A stretch of DNA of 64,000 nt from Arbacia lixula (GCA_963669155.1 OZ022596.1:6429763-6493762); one strand, 5' to 3'. Numbered from the stretch's first letter, positions 24,301 to 39,000 are shown. A program made the numbers and translations. Notes: a model not told the origin generated them from the letters alone.

Positions 24301-27300
24301 GCACCAGATGAAGCTGGAGTGGTTGGTGCGGTTGTACTATCTATAACGTCTGGAAATATTAGGTAAGGTATGGACTCATATCAATCCAAATATTATTTCA
24401 CGAAAGTAAAATTTCATGTAGCTTTACTTTTATGTTTGCTACTTCGACTTCTGGATCTTTCATTTATGATCATCCCTTTGGTATTGGTTCTTCGAATTTT
24501 TTTGCTCTTTTTCCCCTTTGAAAAACACAAGTCGATGGAGCTCGTTACAAATTAACAGACAATAAAGAGAAAATGAGAGACAAAAGGAAAGAGAGGGGAA
24601 GAAAGAGAAAAAGTGAGTGAGAAAGAGAGAAATGGGAGGGGGGAGGGGCAGACATAAATTCAAAAGTATGGTGAGACAGATGAAAGAGAAAAATAGAGAT
24701 AATATTAATGCTTGATATATTACAAAAGAAGGTATATCCTTTAAAAATTACAGCACTATGTGCAGGAAATTGGGAAAAGCAATCTTTCTTACCTGTACTG
24801 GCATGGTTGGAATGCGTTGATTGTGCTGCTGGGGGTATTGACGTAACCATGGTAACAGGTCGTGTGACATCTAAATCATGGAGCAATGAAAAGGGAATTA
24901 GAGAGATTATTCCGAGTACCCAGAGTCAGGTGCGGTATATGCAATTGGGAATAAGACAAGATAGCATTGTTTAACCCATTGTGCGCTAGAGAAGTTGTAA
25001 CTCCATAACATTTATGTGTATTACATGCTCATGTGACACGCAAAGAGTTAGTGGAGTACAAACCAACGAATAACCTGACTAAACCACACGCTGAACATTC
25101 TAATGACGTAGCCATTTCATGTCCGCCTCTCAATGTTTTGACTCCTCTTTTTATTTTTTGGTATGTGTTCTTGTTTCTATATACCACTTATTTTATCTCT
25201 TTTTTTATTAAGTCTTTCCATTTTTTTAAATACTTTCTTTATGCTTATTGCTATTATTTTCCAGCGTATTCACATCATGGTCTCATCCATCATTCTTCAT
25301 CTTACATTATGTTTCCACGTCTTCCTATACTTGTAGACAATGATAATTTCTTGGTTGTCATATTTCTTATCGTCCCCCATCCCCTTCCCCCTTGTATTAA
25401 TGGGGCTACCCACCCGTTCTCGTGTCTGTGTTTGGTGTAGAGCTGCTTGTTGATGCACCAGATGAAGCTGGAGTGGTTGGTGCGGTTGTACTATCTATAA
25501 CGTCTGGAAATATTAGGTAAGGAATGGAACAATATCAATGAAGACATTATTCCAGGAAAGCATAATGTGATGTAGCTTTACTTTCATGTTTGCTTCCTTG
25601 ATTTCCGGGTCTTTCATATAGATTTTTAGAAAAGTAAAACAAAAAATGATATTATCATCCCTTTGGTAATTGTTCTTCGTATTAATTGCTCCTTTTCCCC
25701 TTTGAAAAACACAAGTCGATGGAGGTCATTACAAATCAATAGACGATAGAGAAAAATGAGAGACAAAAGGAAAGAGAAGGAGTGAGTGAGAAAGAGAGAG
25801 ATGAGGGGGGAGGAGAAGGGGGCAGACATAGATTTAAAAGTACTGTGAGGCAGATGAGAGAGAAAGGTGAAGATATAAAGAAAGATACTCATGCTTGAGA
25901 TATTACAAAAGAAGGAATATCCTTAAAAAAGAATTAGTGGAGTACAAACCAACGAATTAGCCGACACGCTGCACATTCTAATGTGTTATAATGTGCTACC
26001 CCCCCCCCCCACCCCCTCTCCCACCTCCTTTGGATAATAGGGCTACTTACCCATTCTCGTGTCTGTGTTTGGTGTAGAGCTGCTTGTTGATGCACCAGAT
26101 GAAGCTGGAGTGGTTGGTGCGATTGTACTGTCTATAACTTCTGTAAATATTAGGTAGGGTATGGACTCATATCAATGAAGACATTGCTCCACGAAAACAT
26201 AATGTCATGTAGCTTTATTTTTTATGTTTGCTGCCTGGAGTTACGGGTCTTCCCTTTATTATCATCTTTTTATATTGGTTCTTCGTATTTTTTTCCCCCC
26301 TTGAAGAACACAAGTGGATAGAGGTCGTTACAAATTAACAGACAATAGAGAGAAAATGTGAGGCAAAAAAGAGAGAGAAGGGAATAACGAGAAAGAGTGT
26401 GTGCGAAAGAGAGAGAGGTGGGAGGGGAGGAGAAAGGAGCAGATATATATTTAAAAGTATGGTGAGACATATGAGAGAAAAAGGTAGAGATATGGAGAAA
26501 GATACTAATGATTGAGATATTACAAAAGAAGGAATATCCTTAAAAAAAATGACAGCACTATGTGCAGATCGAGTTAAACAGGAAATGGGGAAAAGCTATC
26601 TTTCTTACCTGTACTGACATGGTTGGAATGCGTTGATGGTGCTGTTGGGGGAGTTGACGTAACCATGGTAACCGGTAGTGTGATATCTAAATCATGGCGC
26701 AATAAATAGGGAATTAGAGAGATTGTTCCGAGTACCCACAGACAGGTGCGGTATATGCAATTGGGAATAAGACAAGATAACATTGTTTAACCCGTTGTGC
26801 GCTAGAGAAGTTGTTACTCCATAACATTTATGTGTATTACATACTCATGTGACACTTAAAGAGTTAGTGGAGTACAAACCAACGAATAACCTGACTAAAC
26901 CACACGCTGGACATTCTAATGACGTAGCCATTTCATGTCCGCTTCTCAATGTTTTGACTCCTCTTTTTCATTTTTTTGGTTTGTGTTCTTGTTTCTATAT
27001 ACTACTTATTTTATCTCTTTTTTAAATTAAGTCTTTCCATTATTTCAAATACTTTCTTGTTATTGCTATTACTTTCCAGCGTATTCACATCGTGGTCTCA
27101 TCCATCATTCTTCATTTTGCATTGTGTTTCCATGTCTTCCTATACTTGTAGACAATGATCATTTCTTGGTTGCATATTTCTTGTCGTCTCCCATCCCCCT
27201 CCCTTGAGTTAATAGGGCTACTTACCCGTTCTCGTGTCTGTGTTTGGTGTAGAGCTGCTTGTTGATGCACCAGATGAAGGTGGAGTGGTTGGTATGGTTG

Positions 27301-30300
27301 TACTATCTATAACGACTGGAAATATTAGGTAAGGAATGGAATAATATCAATGCAAATATTATTTCACGACAGCAAAACTTCATGTAGCTTTACTGCCATG
27401 TTTTCTACTTCGATTCTTGGTCTTTCATTTATCCCTTTGATATTGGTTCTTCGTATTTTTTTTGCCTTTTTTCCCCTTTGAAAAACACAGGTTGATGGAG
27501 GTCGTCACAAATTAAGAGACGATAGAGAGACAATGAGAGACAAAAGAAAAGAGAAGGGAATAAATAGAAAGAGTGTTTGAGAAAGAGAGAAGTAGGAGGG
27601 GGAGGGAAAAGGGGTAGACATAAATTTAAAAGTATGGTGAGACGTATGACAGAGAGAGGTCGAGATATAGAGAAAGATACTAATGCTTCAGATATTACAG
27701 AAAAGGAATATCCTTCAAAATGACAGCAATGTGCAGAGTTAGTCAGGAATTGAGGTAAAAGCAATCTTTCGTACTGTACGAAAGAGTGTTTGAGAAAGAG
27801 AGATAAAGGAGGGGGAGGGAAAAGGGGCAGACATAAATTTAAAAGTATGGTGAGACATATGAGAGAGAAAGGTCGAGGTAAAGAGAAAGATACTAATGCT
27901 TCAGATATTACAAAAGAAGGAATGTCCTTTTAAAAATGACAGCAATGTGCAGAGTTGAAAAGGAAATGGGGGAAAATCAATCTTTCTTACCTGTACTGAC
28001 ATGGCTGGAATGCGTTGATTGTGCTGCTGGGGGAGTTGACGTAACCATGGTAACCGGTAATGTGACATCTAAATCATGGCGCAATGAATAGGGAATTAGA
28101 GAGATTATTCCGAGTACCCAGAGACAGGTGCGGTATATGCAATTGGGAATAAGACAAGATAACATTGTTTAACCAATTGTGCGCTAGAGAAGTTGTTACT
28201 CCATAACATTTATGTGTATTACATGCTCATGTGACACTCAAAGAGTTAGTGGAGTACAAACCAACGAATAACCTGACTAAACCACACGCTGCACATTCTA
28301 GACGTAGCCATTTCCTGACCGCTTCTCAATGTTTTGACTCCTCTTTTTATTTTTTTGGTTTGTCTTCTTGTTTCTATATGCTACTTATTTTATCTCTTTT
28401 TTTTATTAAGTCTTTCCATTCTTTAAAATACTTTCTTTATGCTTATTGCTATTACTTTCCAGCGTATTCACATCGTGGTCTCATCCATCATTCTTCATTT
28501 TTGCATTGTGTTTCAATGTCTTCCTATACTTGTAGACAATGATCATTTCTTGATTGTCATATTTCTTGTCGTCCCCTATCCCCCTCCCACTTGTGTTAAT
28601 AGGGCTACTTACCCGTTCTCGTGTCTGTGTTTGGTGTAGAGCTGCTTGTTGATGCGCCAGATGAAGCTGGAGTGGTTGGTGCGGTTGAACTGTCTATAAC
28701 GTCTGGAAATATTAGGCAAGGAATGGACTCATATCAATGAAGACAATATTCCACGAAAACATAATGTCATGTAGCTTTATCTGTAGGTTTGGTGGTTAGA
28801 CTTATGGGTTCTTTCCTTTATTATCATCTTTTTGTTCTTCGTATTTCTTTTGCTCTTTTCTCCTTTGCAAAACACAAGTCGATGGAGGTCGTTACCAGTT
28901 AACAGACGATAGAGAGAAAATGAGACACAAAAGGAAAGAGAAGGGAAGAAAGAGAAAGAGTGAGTGAAAAAGAGAGAAGTGGGAGAGGGAGGGGAAAGGG
29001 GCAGACATAAATCTATAAGTATGGTGAGACATATGAGAGAGAAAGGTAGAGATACTAATGCTTGAGATATTACAAAAGAAGGAATATCCTTTAAAGATGA
29101 CAGTACTATGTGCTGAGTTAGACAGGAATTGGGGAAAAGCAATCTTTCTTACCTGTACTGACATGGTTGGAATGCGTTGATGGTGCTGCTGGGGGAGTTG
29201 ACGTAACCATGGTAACAGGTCGTGTGACATCTAAATCATGGTGCAATGAATAGGGAATTAGAGAGATTATTTCGAGTATCCAGAGACAGGTGCGGTATAT
29301 GCAATTGGGAATAAGACAAGATAGCATTGTTTAACCCATTGCGCGCTAGAGAAGTTGTCACTGTATAACATGTATGTGTATTACATGCTCATAAATTAAA
29401 ATTTTAAAAGATCAAAACTTTATCTGTTGACCAATTTACAGCAAACCTTCACGTTTCTACTTTTATTGACACCAACTTATTTTAGCGTGAACTATCCCTG
29501 TACTTATGCAGCCGTGTCCGTTCACGGTCTCATACGCTCGTATACACCAGACTGGAAGCATAGGCTGTGTGGTGCATTGTGTGACGAGTTTCCTCTATGC
29601 GACATCGAAAATGGTTTCATTCGCGAGGAAAGTAACCACATAAAAAGTTGTGTGAAATGCATTGCGTGCTTTGTAGGTGATGACATTATTTTTTACCTGT
29701 CGTTATGGCTGTGGTTGGCCCCTCCGTGGGGTCCAGAAACGGAAATGGGGCTCTCACTATGGGGACACACTGATAGCCGCCCTCTACGTTGACGCAATGG
29801 GTAAGTGCGCCGCAGGGTGAAGAGAGACAGAAATCGTCTAGAAAACAAACAAAAAACAAAAACAAAAACATGACGAAGACGATGCTCACGTCATTTACCT
29901 ACGTCACATTATATTTGGCAATGCCACTGCATTCAATGTCACTGCGTTCGGTTTTAAATCTGAACGTTTAGTAACTGTTATAAGATTATAACCAGTATAA
30001 ACATACCTGAAATTGCGCCTTTCTTAAGTCCACATAATTCCAATTAACATTGTTCCGTTTACTGAAGATATTGGATGTACTGAGTATTGAACATTCTTTA
30101 CTTGTACTCTTTTAAGACTTCGTATGTCAGTCTGACTGCATGATTGGCGGATACAGGGTTAATAGCTCGCTCATCTATACACACATATTATGGACGGATA
30201 CAAGTATTACTAACCCGTTTCTATAGTACGGACAGTAGTGATGCCATACGCCGAACTGAGCCTAAAAAATCCTCCCAAACCAAGCAGATCCGACTCGAAC

Positions 30301-31408
30301 GCGATCTCCTCCCCCGACTCGATATCCAGAGCGCCGATCCCACTTCGATCCGTCCAGTAGACGACGTTACGATACACGTGCAGGGAGAACTGGCCCTCCA
30401 GGTACGTCAGGTTCCTCAAGAATCTCGTCTCGCTAATCGCGAGAGGCTCGCGCAGGGTGTGCACGCTCAGTGTCCCGTTGCTATCGGCGGCGTACAGCTC
30501 GGTGACGTTACGGACGTCTGTGGGAAAAGTAGGAATAGACCAATTGGATATTGCAGAGGTAGGCTCTCTATCATCAAAGTATTTTCCCATGTGAATATAC
30601 CACATACATCTGTGAGCCTGAGGGTATATGTTTATCGCCAGGGAATCATTTAAAATATCACCTGTCCATGACTCTATCAGCGAAGTTACGATACAAATAG
30701 CTAATATAAATTATGTTATAGATAGCAATATCACAGCAATAGAGTCCTAGTAAGAACCACCAAGAGCAGTCATTTTAGAAACTTGCTGAAAGTGTTTTGC
30801 CCGCAAATGATCCACATTTGGAGAAAATAGTGATTGAAGAAAATGTTCGGGCCGAACATTTTGAGGATTTGTAATTTAATCACTAATTACTCAAAATGTG
30901 GATCATTTGTGGGCAAAACACTTTCAGCAAGTTTCTAAAATGGACAATACATGAATAGAAGAGCATTGGAAAGAATATTGCTCAGATTACCCTTTTGAAG
31001 GTATATTGTCTTCCAAGTACAGTACATTCCCTTTAATGGGTTTTGTATATATTACGAGTGAATCATAAAGATTTAACCGGAGCTGAACGAGTTTTATAAG
31101 GCGAATAATACACACCATTCCAATAGACGGAAATGGAGTTTAAGGGGACGTCACCCTCGTAAAGGCTGACGGAGGTATCATCTCCTTCAACCATTGGCGA
31201 TGCACGGATTGACGTCCCCTCGGTCCAGTACAAGATCCTGGCACGAAGAAAACATGACAAAGAAGAAGATGAAGAAGCACTGATATCAGAGAGATCGAGA
31301 CACACATGCATGCATATCAAAATGTGAAGAGACAGTGAATTTGACGTGTTGATTTCATAGTGTAAGTAAAGTAGTAATAGAAGTAGTAGTACAAGTAGTA
31401 GTATATTT

Positions 31409-31454
<46 letters not shown>

Positions 31455-33407
31455 AAGTAGCAGTAGCAGTAGTAGTAGTAAGTATTAAGATTAGAACAAG
31501 AAGGAAAACAAGCACTAAACAGTAATGAAAAACCATCAAATATCATCATCATCATCATCACCACAATGTTCTCCATTATTGACATCATTGGCCTCGCCAT
31601 TATCAAAAAACTTCTTCATTATCATCATCAACATCATCAGCCTTGTCATGATCATCGTGGATCGTTTTCGTCGTCACCGTTATCATATCCGTTACAGGAA
31701 TCCGCATGAAAGGCATGCATCGTTGCCATTATCCCCAATAACATTTCTAACCATCGCCACCATCATCAATATCATAGTCATCCTCTTTATCATCCCTATC
31801 ATCATCATATTCATCATCATATTTTCTTCATCGTCATGGTCATCATCAGTGTTTTCATGATAGTAATGTATTCTCGGCGTTATTGCCGTTATCATACTCG
31901 TTCCGGAAGTCGGCATCGAAGGAGTATAAGGGGTCCAGTGTTCTGTAAATCCTATCGTAGCCGCCACCGTGTGAATTCATCCTGGCAATGGATCCCTGCT
32001 TGGAGCGGATCATGTACAGATATCTTGTTATCGGATCGAACACCATGTCTCGCGTCCCTGTGAAGTTAAGACAGAGAAATAAGGTGAGAAAAAGAGGGAG
32101 TGTGAGAGAAAAGTTGGCAGAGAGAGAGAGAATGAGAGAGAGAGAGAGAGAGGGGAGAATATAAAACATGTATTAAAGGAGATATGAGCAACAAAAGAAA
32201 AGGTAAAGAAGTAGTTATAGCATTATTATTTTCCACATACTAAGAATGTTGCTATATGATTGGTCAAGAGTTGGTCACGTGATGAGGCGTAGTTTTTCCT
32301 ATCAGATCACCTGAGAATAAAAGTTTGTTACACTCTAGGTGATAGTACTTTTTGGTTTCGCTGATCTCTTCACTCCTCACAGTCCTAGTGCGTGATTAAT
32401 ATTTTGAGTACGCGCGAAATAAAAGTGCGTTACACTCGGACTATCACTTGACATCTAACGCGTCCTAGCGCGCGTCCTAACGCGCGTCCTAATGCGCATC
32501 CTAATACGCGTCCTAATACGCGTCCTAATGCGCGTCCTAACGCGCGTCCTAACGCGCGTCCTAATGCGCATCCTAATACTCGTCCTAATACGCGTCCTAA
32601 TGCGCGTCCTAATCTAATGCGCGTCCTAACGCGTGTTCCCCATGGCAGCGGCTCGGGGTTATGGAGATAAGTAAACATTACCTTTTTACGTCAAATTGTC
32701 AGTTTTGGTATAGATAGTTCGTTTCAGATGTGGAATATAAAGCAAAAAAACATTTTTGGTTTCAAGCAATGAGACGAGCTATCACTTCCTCGGCGATCTG
32801 AATGTATACGCTATCTTTCCTCAGCTGCGCTTCGGAAAGATAGCTACATCCAGATCGCCTCGGAAGTGATAGTTCGTCCCATCACCCTCACCAACGATGA
32901 TTATTTGCTTAATACCAATAAGTAGTAGAAGAAGTAGTAGTGGCAGTAGTAATAGGAGAAATAGTAGTGGTAGTAGTAATAGGAGAAGTAGTAGTGGTAG
33001 TATAGAAGAAGTAGTTGTGGTAGTAGGGGAAGTAGTAGTAGTAATAGGAGAAGAAGTAGTGGTAGTATAGAAGAAGTAGTTGTGGTAGTAGTAATAGGTA
33101 GTAGTAGTAGTGGCAGTAGTAATAGGTAGTAGTAGTAATAGGAGAAGTCGTAGTGGTAGTAGTAACAGGAGAAGTAGTAGTGGCAGTAGTAATAGAAGTA
33201 GTAGTAGCAGTAGTAGTGGTAAAAGAAGAAGTAGAAGTGGTAGTAGTAATAGGAGAAGCAGTAGTAAGAGTGGAAGTAGTACTGGTAGTATAAAGAATAG
33301 TATTTCTTATAGTAGCAGCAGTAGTAGTAGTAGTAGTAGTAGTAGTTGTAGTAGTAGTAGTAGTAGTAGTAGTTGTAGTAGAAGTAGTAGTAGTAGTAGA
33401 AGTACAA

Positions 33408-33439
<32 letters not shown>

Positions 33440-33546
33440 TATAGTAGTAGTAGTAGTAGTAGTAGTAGTAATAGTAGTAGTAGTAGTAGTAGTAATAGTA
33501 GTAGTAGTAGTAGTAGTAGTAGTAGGAGTAGTAGTAATAGCACACT

Positions 33547-33577
<31 letters not shown>

Positions 33578-33713
33578 AAGTAGCAGTAGTAGTAGTAGTA
33601 GTAGTAGTAGTAGGAGTAGTAGTAGTAGTAGTAGTAATAGTAGACTGTAGGAATAGTAGTAGTAGAAGTAGTAGTAGTCGTAGTAGTAGCATTAGTAGTA
33701 GTAGTAGTAGTAA

Positions 33714-33755
<42 letters not shown>

Positions 33756-33804
33756 AAGTAGTAGTAGTAGTAAGAAGAAGTAGTAGCAGTAGTAGTAGTA
33801 GTAA

Positions 33805-33837
<33 letters not shown>

Positions 33838-33853
33838 AAGTAGTAGTAGTAGT

Positions 33854-33903
<50 letters not shown>

Positions 33904-35964
33904 ATAGTAGTAGTAGTAGTAGTAGTAGTAGTAATAGTAGTAGTAGTAGTAGTAGTAGCAGAAGTTGTAGTAGTAGTAGTTAAAGTAGTAGTATAAAGTA
34001 CCAGTCCAATATCGAAGTACATGTTACTTACTGATATTTGATCTTATGCGGAGCGTGTCGGTCGACTCGAGGCTGGAGCTGTAGACCTTTGCCTGCGATT
34101 TCGACCACCAGTAGACCCGGCCTTCGTTCGGATCAAACGCCAACGCATTCGGTGACGTCGGCCTGGTAGGCAGTCTGGTAAAGTTCTGGTCGGTGAGGAG
34201 GAGGTCTAGGTCGACCACGGCCATGTAGATGGCGCCATCGAGATTATCCGTCACGAAGACCAAGTCGTCGGCCGCTACGGGAGGAATGTGGTTGGAGTAC
34301 CAAGTAAAATGCTGCTTTATCGACTTGATTTGTATGACTGGTGAAAACAAGCACCCATGACCTATGCATATGAGTCCGAGAATAGCTGTTTCAAATGAAG
34401 GTTATCTCCGTTCTTCTGGTGTATGTCCTATTCCAGGCATGTCCATTTGTGGGGTTAAATAGTTAACTCATCTGTAATGTGTACAGAGAGTGAGATGTTA
34501 AAGACATGAAAGAAAGTTTGTATAAAAATAGAAATCGAGGTCTCCAGAAGCTGTTACTTGAAGAAATGATAGGAGAGAGGGAGAGGAAGGGGAAGAAAAC
34601 GAATGGAATAATGTGGTAAAATCAAACAAGGGACAGCACTTTGCTATGCAGAGGTCAGAACAATACGTAAAGATTAAAAAAGGAAGAGGTTCCCGAGCCG
34701 CCAACGTCGGGTTCTGGACGGCACCTGATAATAAAACTACTAACACTAATTCTACTTTTATTCCGTTTTTTTTTCTTCCATTATAGGGAGGGAAGTTCTT
34801 ATGTATTATTTCTTCCAATTTACGTGTGTTTTACAACAGTTTATTTCGTTGACCTGCAAAAGCGACATCCTTTCTTTAAGGTACGTTTTTACACGTGGGT
34901 GGTGTATTTTTTTTTTCAAAAGGATATGCATTATTTAACTTGTGCATTTGATGTGTCATGAAAGACACGGTTTTTCCACACATACCTGGATGAAAAAGAT
35001 TTAGGCTGATGTATTTCTTCATCAAAAACAGAAAAAGAGCAATTGATGGAATCGTAAAGCACACCACTGTGTGGAGAGCATCTGACGTCACATTTAGATT
35101 TTAAAAGATAACTTCCTCATCCTTTCACAGATTTTTGTCAATCCCTAACTTACATTTAAGTTTCTTTCGTGTTTCTTCTTTTTTAAAACCAACAAAATTT
35201 CATGGTAGACTTTCCCTTTAGGTCGTTAGCTCAAATCCTTTAAATCCTAGTCTACATACATTATCCTCGTCATACGTTGGTTCCTTCCATTGCCTTGTCG
35301 AGCGATTTTTTTAGCTTAATTTCTCATAACTATAACCCCAAATTAATTCAAAATGATCGTGGGAAGCGAATCAATTAGAGATAATCTCCAACAGTTCTCG
35401 GCTGCCTCCCCACTAGTTAAGCCTTTGTAAAGGGGTACGTACTTCACACCAGGATGTTTAAAATCTGTTCACAATGGGCGCCAATCGGTGAGATAATCCT
35501 ATTGTTAATGTTTTTGTAGAGGGCTCTTTAGCCAGAACTTGGTAGGAAAGCCTAGCTAAGTGAAGCGCTTCTCTGAGGGGGAGCAGTGGTAAAGATGCAA
35601 TCAAATATCAGGTGTTTTCCCGAATCCAAGATTGGCGGCTATGTATCTTCACATTAATGGAATCGTTCTATCTTCAGTTATTGTTCTGCCCTCTGAATAG
35701 CTAGGTCTTGTCCACCGTTTGATGTTATCAAACAACGTCATTCGTTGTCTCATTTTGCTTTCCGTTTAACACGACCTCCAGTAACAGCATCTGGAGTCTT
35801 TCAAATGTGGTGTATAACTGTATAAGGAGAATGTCATCAAATCATGATATTCGCTGTCTTGCTCTTTCTCTCTTTCCTTCTACCATCTTTCAGATCATAC
35901 AGGCCTCGTTTTCGTATAAAATGTCCGGTGAAGACAAGCTTTCTTCTATGTACAGTCTTTAACA

Positions 35965-36000
<36 letters not shown>

Positions 36001-36047
36001 TCTCTCTCATTCTCTCTCTCTTTCTTTCTCTATTTCCCTCTCTCTCT

Positions 36048-36082
<35 letters not shown>

Positions 36083-39000
36083 ACCCTACCCCCCCCCCTC
36101 TCCCCCCCCCCCCTCTCTCTACTAGCTCTATGGAGTTATATCTTATCCAGCTTTTCCCCGGCAATCTCCATTAACACCACCCTTGAAAAACTACAGTACA
36201 TCGTCATATAGAGTACCGAATTGTGAGGTCATGTATGACCATATTTTCAAGACCACTGGTTCTAAACTACATGAGTAGAGCAAACATCGGTGATCATAGC
36301 GGGGACTCTCTTTTGGAGTGCCCGACACTAGCCCACTAGAGACAATGTCGGACCAGTGAAACCTTTTGTCTTGAGCGATGTTGTTTAGAACCAGCATCCG
36401 TCGTAAGAATGGATATGACGACACCACTTCGGTACTCTATACCCCACGTTTCAACTCCATACAGCAGACATCTCTAGCTGTAGCAATCCCAGATGCTGTA
36501 TCGTATAGTGTAACATTATACATGTACATAGTTTCTTGTTTCATACAAGATTCTTCACCATCCAGAACACTGAGCTTGTAATCTCTACAGCGCAAAGATT
36601 GTGTTAAGACTATACAATTTACAAGATGACGTAACCAACTATTTCAATGTAGTGTCGTTCTGGCATTCCCAAATGGCACATTCCTGTTTGATTTCAAGAT
36701 ACCAGAAAGTGATAATCTCTAAACGAAAACAATTAAATGTTCAATCGAACTAAGTCAGGATCGACCCCAATGGTGACGGCAGAACAGTGTTAGCATGATT
36801 ATGCAATTATACAATTGATACCCCCACTACCCCTTACGAGGATTGCATCCTATCATGCCTATTGTCTTTGATCATCACGTAAGAATTGCGGTCGCGAGAG
36901 GATGAAAGGTCCGTCTGTTGACCCTTTCTTGTGATAAATGAGATTTGCTCCTGTTTTAACAAAGTGGAAGTTAATTTTCAATAATCCTTATCAAATTTGA
37001 CAAATCACAAACTGTGTATTCAGACACGTGTTAACAACAAGAATAGTAATTGAATAAAATCAGATTTCAACTTTAGCTGATGGGAATCAAAATCACTGAG
37101 AATCTGATTCAGCACAAGAAAGGGTCACCAGTCGTGCGTAAAGTCGTCCGCAGCTTAAGAACAGCTTGGTGAAACACCACAGGACTCAGTTTTATTACAT
37201 AACCGGCACTTCATCCTCTCGCGACCACAATTTTTACAGTGATGATTAAGGACAATAGGCATGACATGATGCAAGGGGCAGTGATGGTATCGATGTATAC
37301 ATATTGCTCAGTACTGGTGGGTACATACTTTACTAGGGAAAATGTAATATGTCTTTGTCAAATTCGCGTTTGATTGAAGGATTTCCTGAAATAATGATAT
37401 TTTGTCATTTTTCATTTTACTTCTTCTTTCTTGCTTTCCACTTTGAACAACTTTGTATTCGTCTTATCATTCTCCTTCTTCCTTCACCCTTTCTTTTTTC
37501 GTTTTCTTTTCATTCACCTCTACCCCCCTTACATCATGATTTCTGTATGAACTTTATATGGGACACTCACCGTGACGCAGTTAACTATACAATGTCATAT
37601 TCATGTGACAGTAGACTCACATTTTTGTGTGCACAATATGTCGACAGCGTCATGCTTATCAAATACGTTTAACCTGCTACGTGTCAGGCAAAATTACCCT
37701 TTATTTGATTGTGTAATGTGTTATTTGTAAATAAATGAATAAATGGAAGACAAAGTTTATGAGAGAATGTGGATGGGTAAATTCTTAATGAGATGAACTG
37801 GGTAGGCATGATTGCGTTTGGTTATGGAGAAGGGGAGCTGCGCGCATCCAGTACTTCCGCCAGCATTTCCATAGCAAGATATGCTATACAGTGTATCAAT
37901 ACATTATGGAGTGTATGTTGTTAACACAGCTTATGTGTATATCACAATATTTAGAATCGAACTGCAATTAAATGTACGTGTACAAAACAATATTGGGAAA
38001 GACAGCAATAAAGGGTATGCACCAATTTCGACCGAACTAAATCAAGTGTAATGACCATTTATACTGTCCTTATAAACAAATGCGTTCTAGCAAAAACGAT
38101 GTAGGAAACAAGTGGGGAGAGTTATTCATTGTATCCATCGGTGACAAGATATGTTGCTCAGTAAAATAACACCCATCACTAAGAGAAACCCAGGCGGTAC
38201 TACGATCTTGCAGACACAATATGAATGGAGATTCCAATTCCATTCGTGACTGCAGACTGCACCTTGAAGTTGAGCTCAGCCGAGTTCATGAGCCGTTGAG
38301 TTTTCCACGTATGCCATTAAGGTGCAACATGCAGCCTAGCACCAATCAATTTAATTCCCGCTAAATTCCATTAATGCTAATCAAAATGATCGCGCTCTCG
38401 TGTCGCGCCTTTGGCTCTATGGACTACACCAATACACCGTCATGATATTCCTGGGTAATTACGCACACATCTAATGGTTCAAAACATGCTTTATAATTGC
38501 AAATGAGCAGTAATGGTATTAGAAAGTACAGTTGGAGGAAGGAGGAGGAAAATTATTATCACTCGTATTATTGTCGCTCGTCCCAAACACTCACGCACGT
38601 GAATATTTGTAGTCGTGTTGTTGTTGAGAATCATTGGCGTTTTCATCCATTTATTGCACGTTAACGTCATTTAATGTGTTGTGTAATATGGTGTAATATA
38701 GTTTTATAGTATTAATAGTAATAATATAGTAAATTAATGTTCTTTAAATGCCATAACCATGTTGGTATGATATGCATTTATAATTCATGCATAATTCATG
38801 TATTCGTCTTCTTCCTCTTCTTCTTCTGTTGTATAAGTACATTCCTCCTTGGAAGGCACCACATTGCCGCATTGAATATTGGATGAACAACGACATAAGA
38901 TGCACATTATAATGCCTTCACCGGACATAATGCGCGTATGCCCATTTACTTTAACTTTAACTACCTGAAATATCGCAAACATCAAGCCACATTAAAAACA

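Larger units (their letters stand above)
23300..29440 (-). repeat. tandem segmental duplication carrying cassettes A and B
   Basis: The exons and the introns between them are repeated. Shared intron marks include a GA-rich block (GAGAAAGAGAGA, then GGGGAGGGG), the segment GAGTTAGTGGAGTACAAACC, and a TTTATTTTTTGGTTTG-like block. Distances between successive type A exons are 1,162, 1,382 and 1,816 bp; the longest includes an extra B exon. A broken A remnant lies near 27,760-27,780. Confidence 0.75.

Noticed and set aside
30144-30653. A 169-codon + strand frame opposite YWTD exon 5
   Set aside because: Antisense shadow of a GC-richer coding exon. The - strand reading has YWTD motifs and splice sites.
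32901-34022. Long Thr/Tyr/Leu and Ser/Arg homopolymer frames
   Set aside because: Products of the AGT/ACT trinucleotide repeat in an intron.
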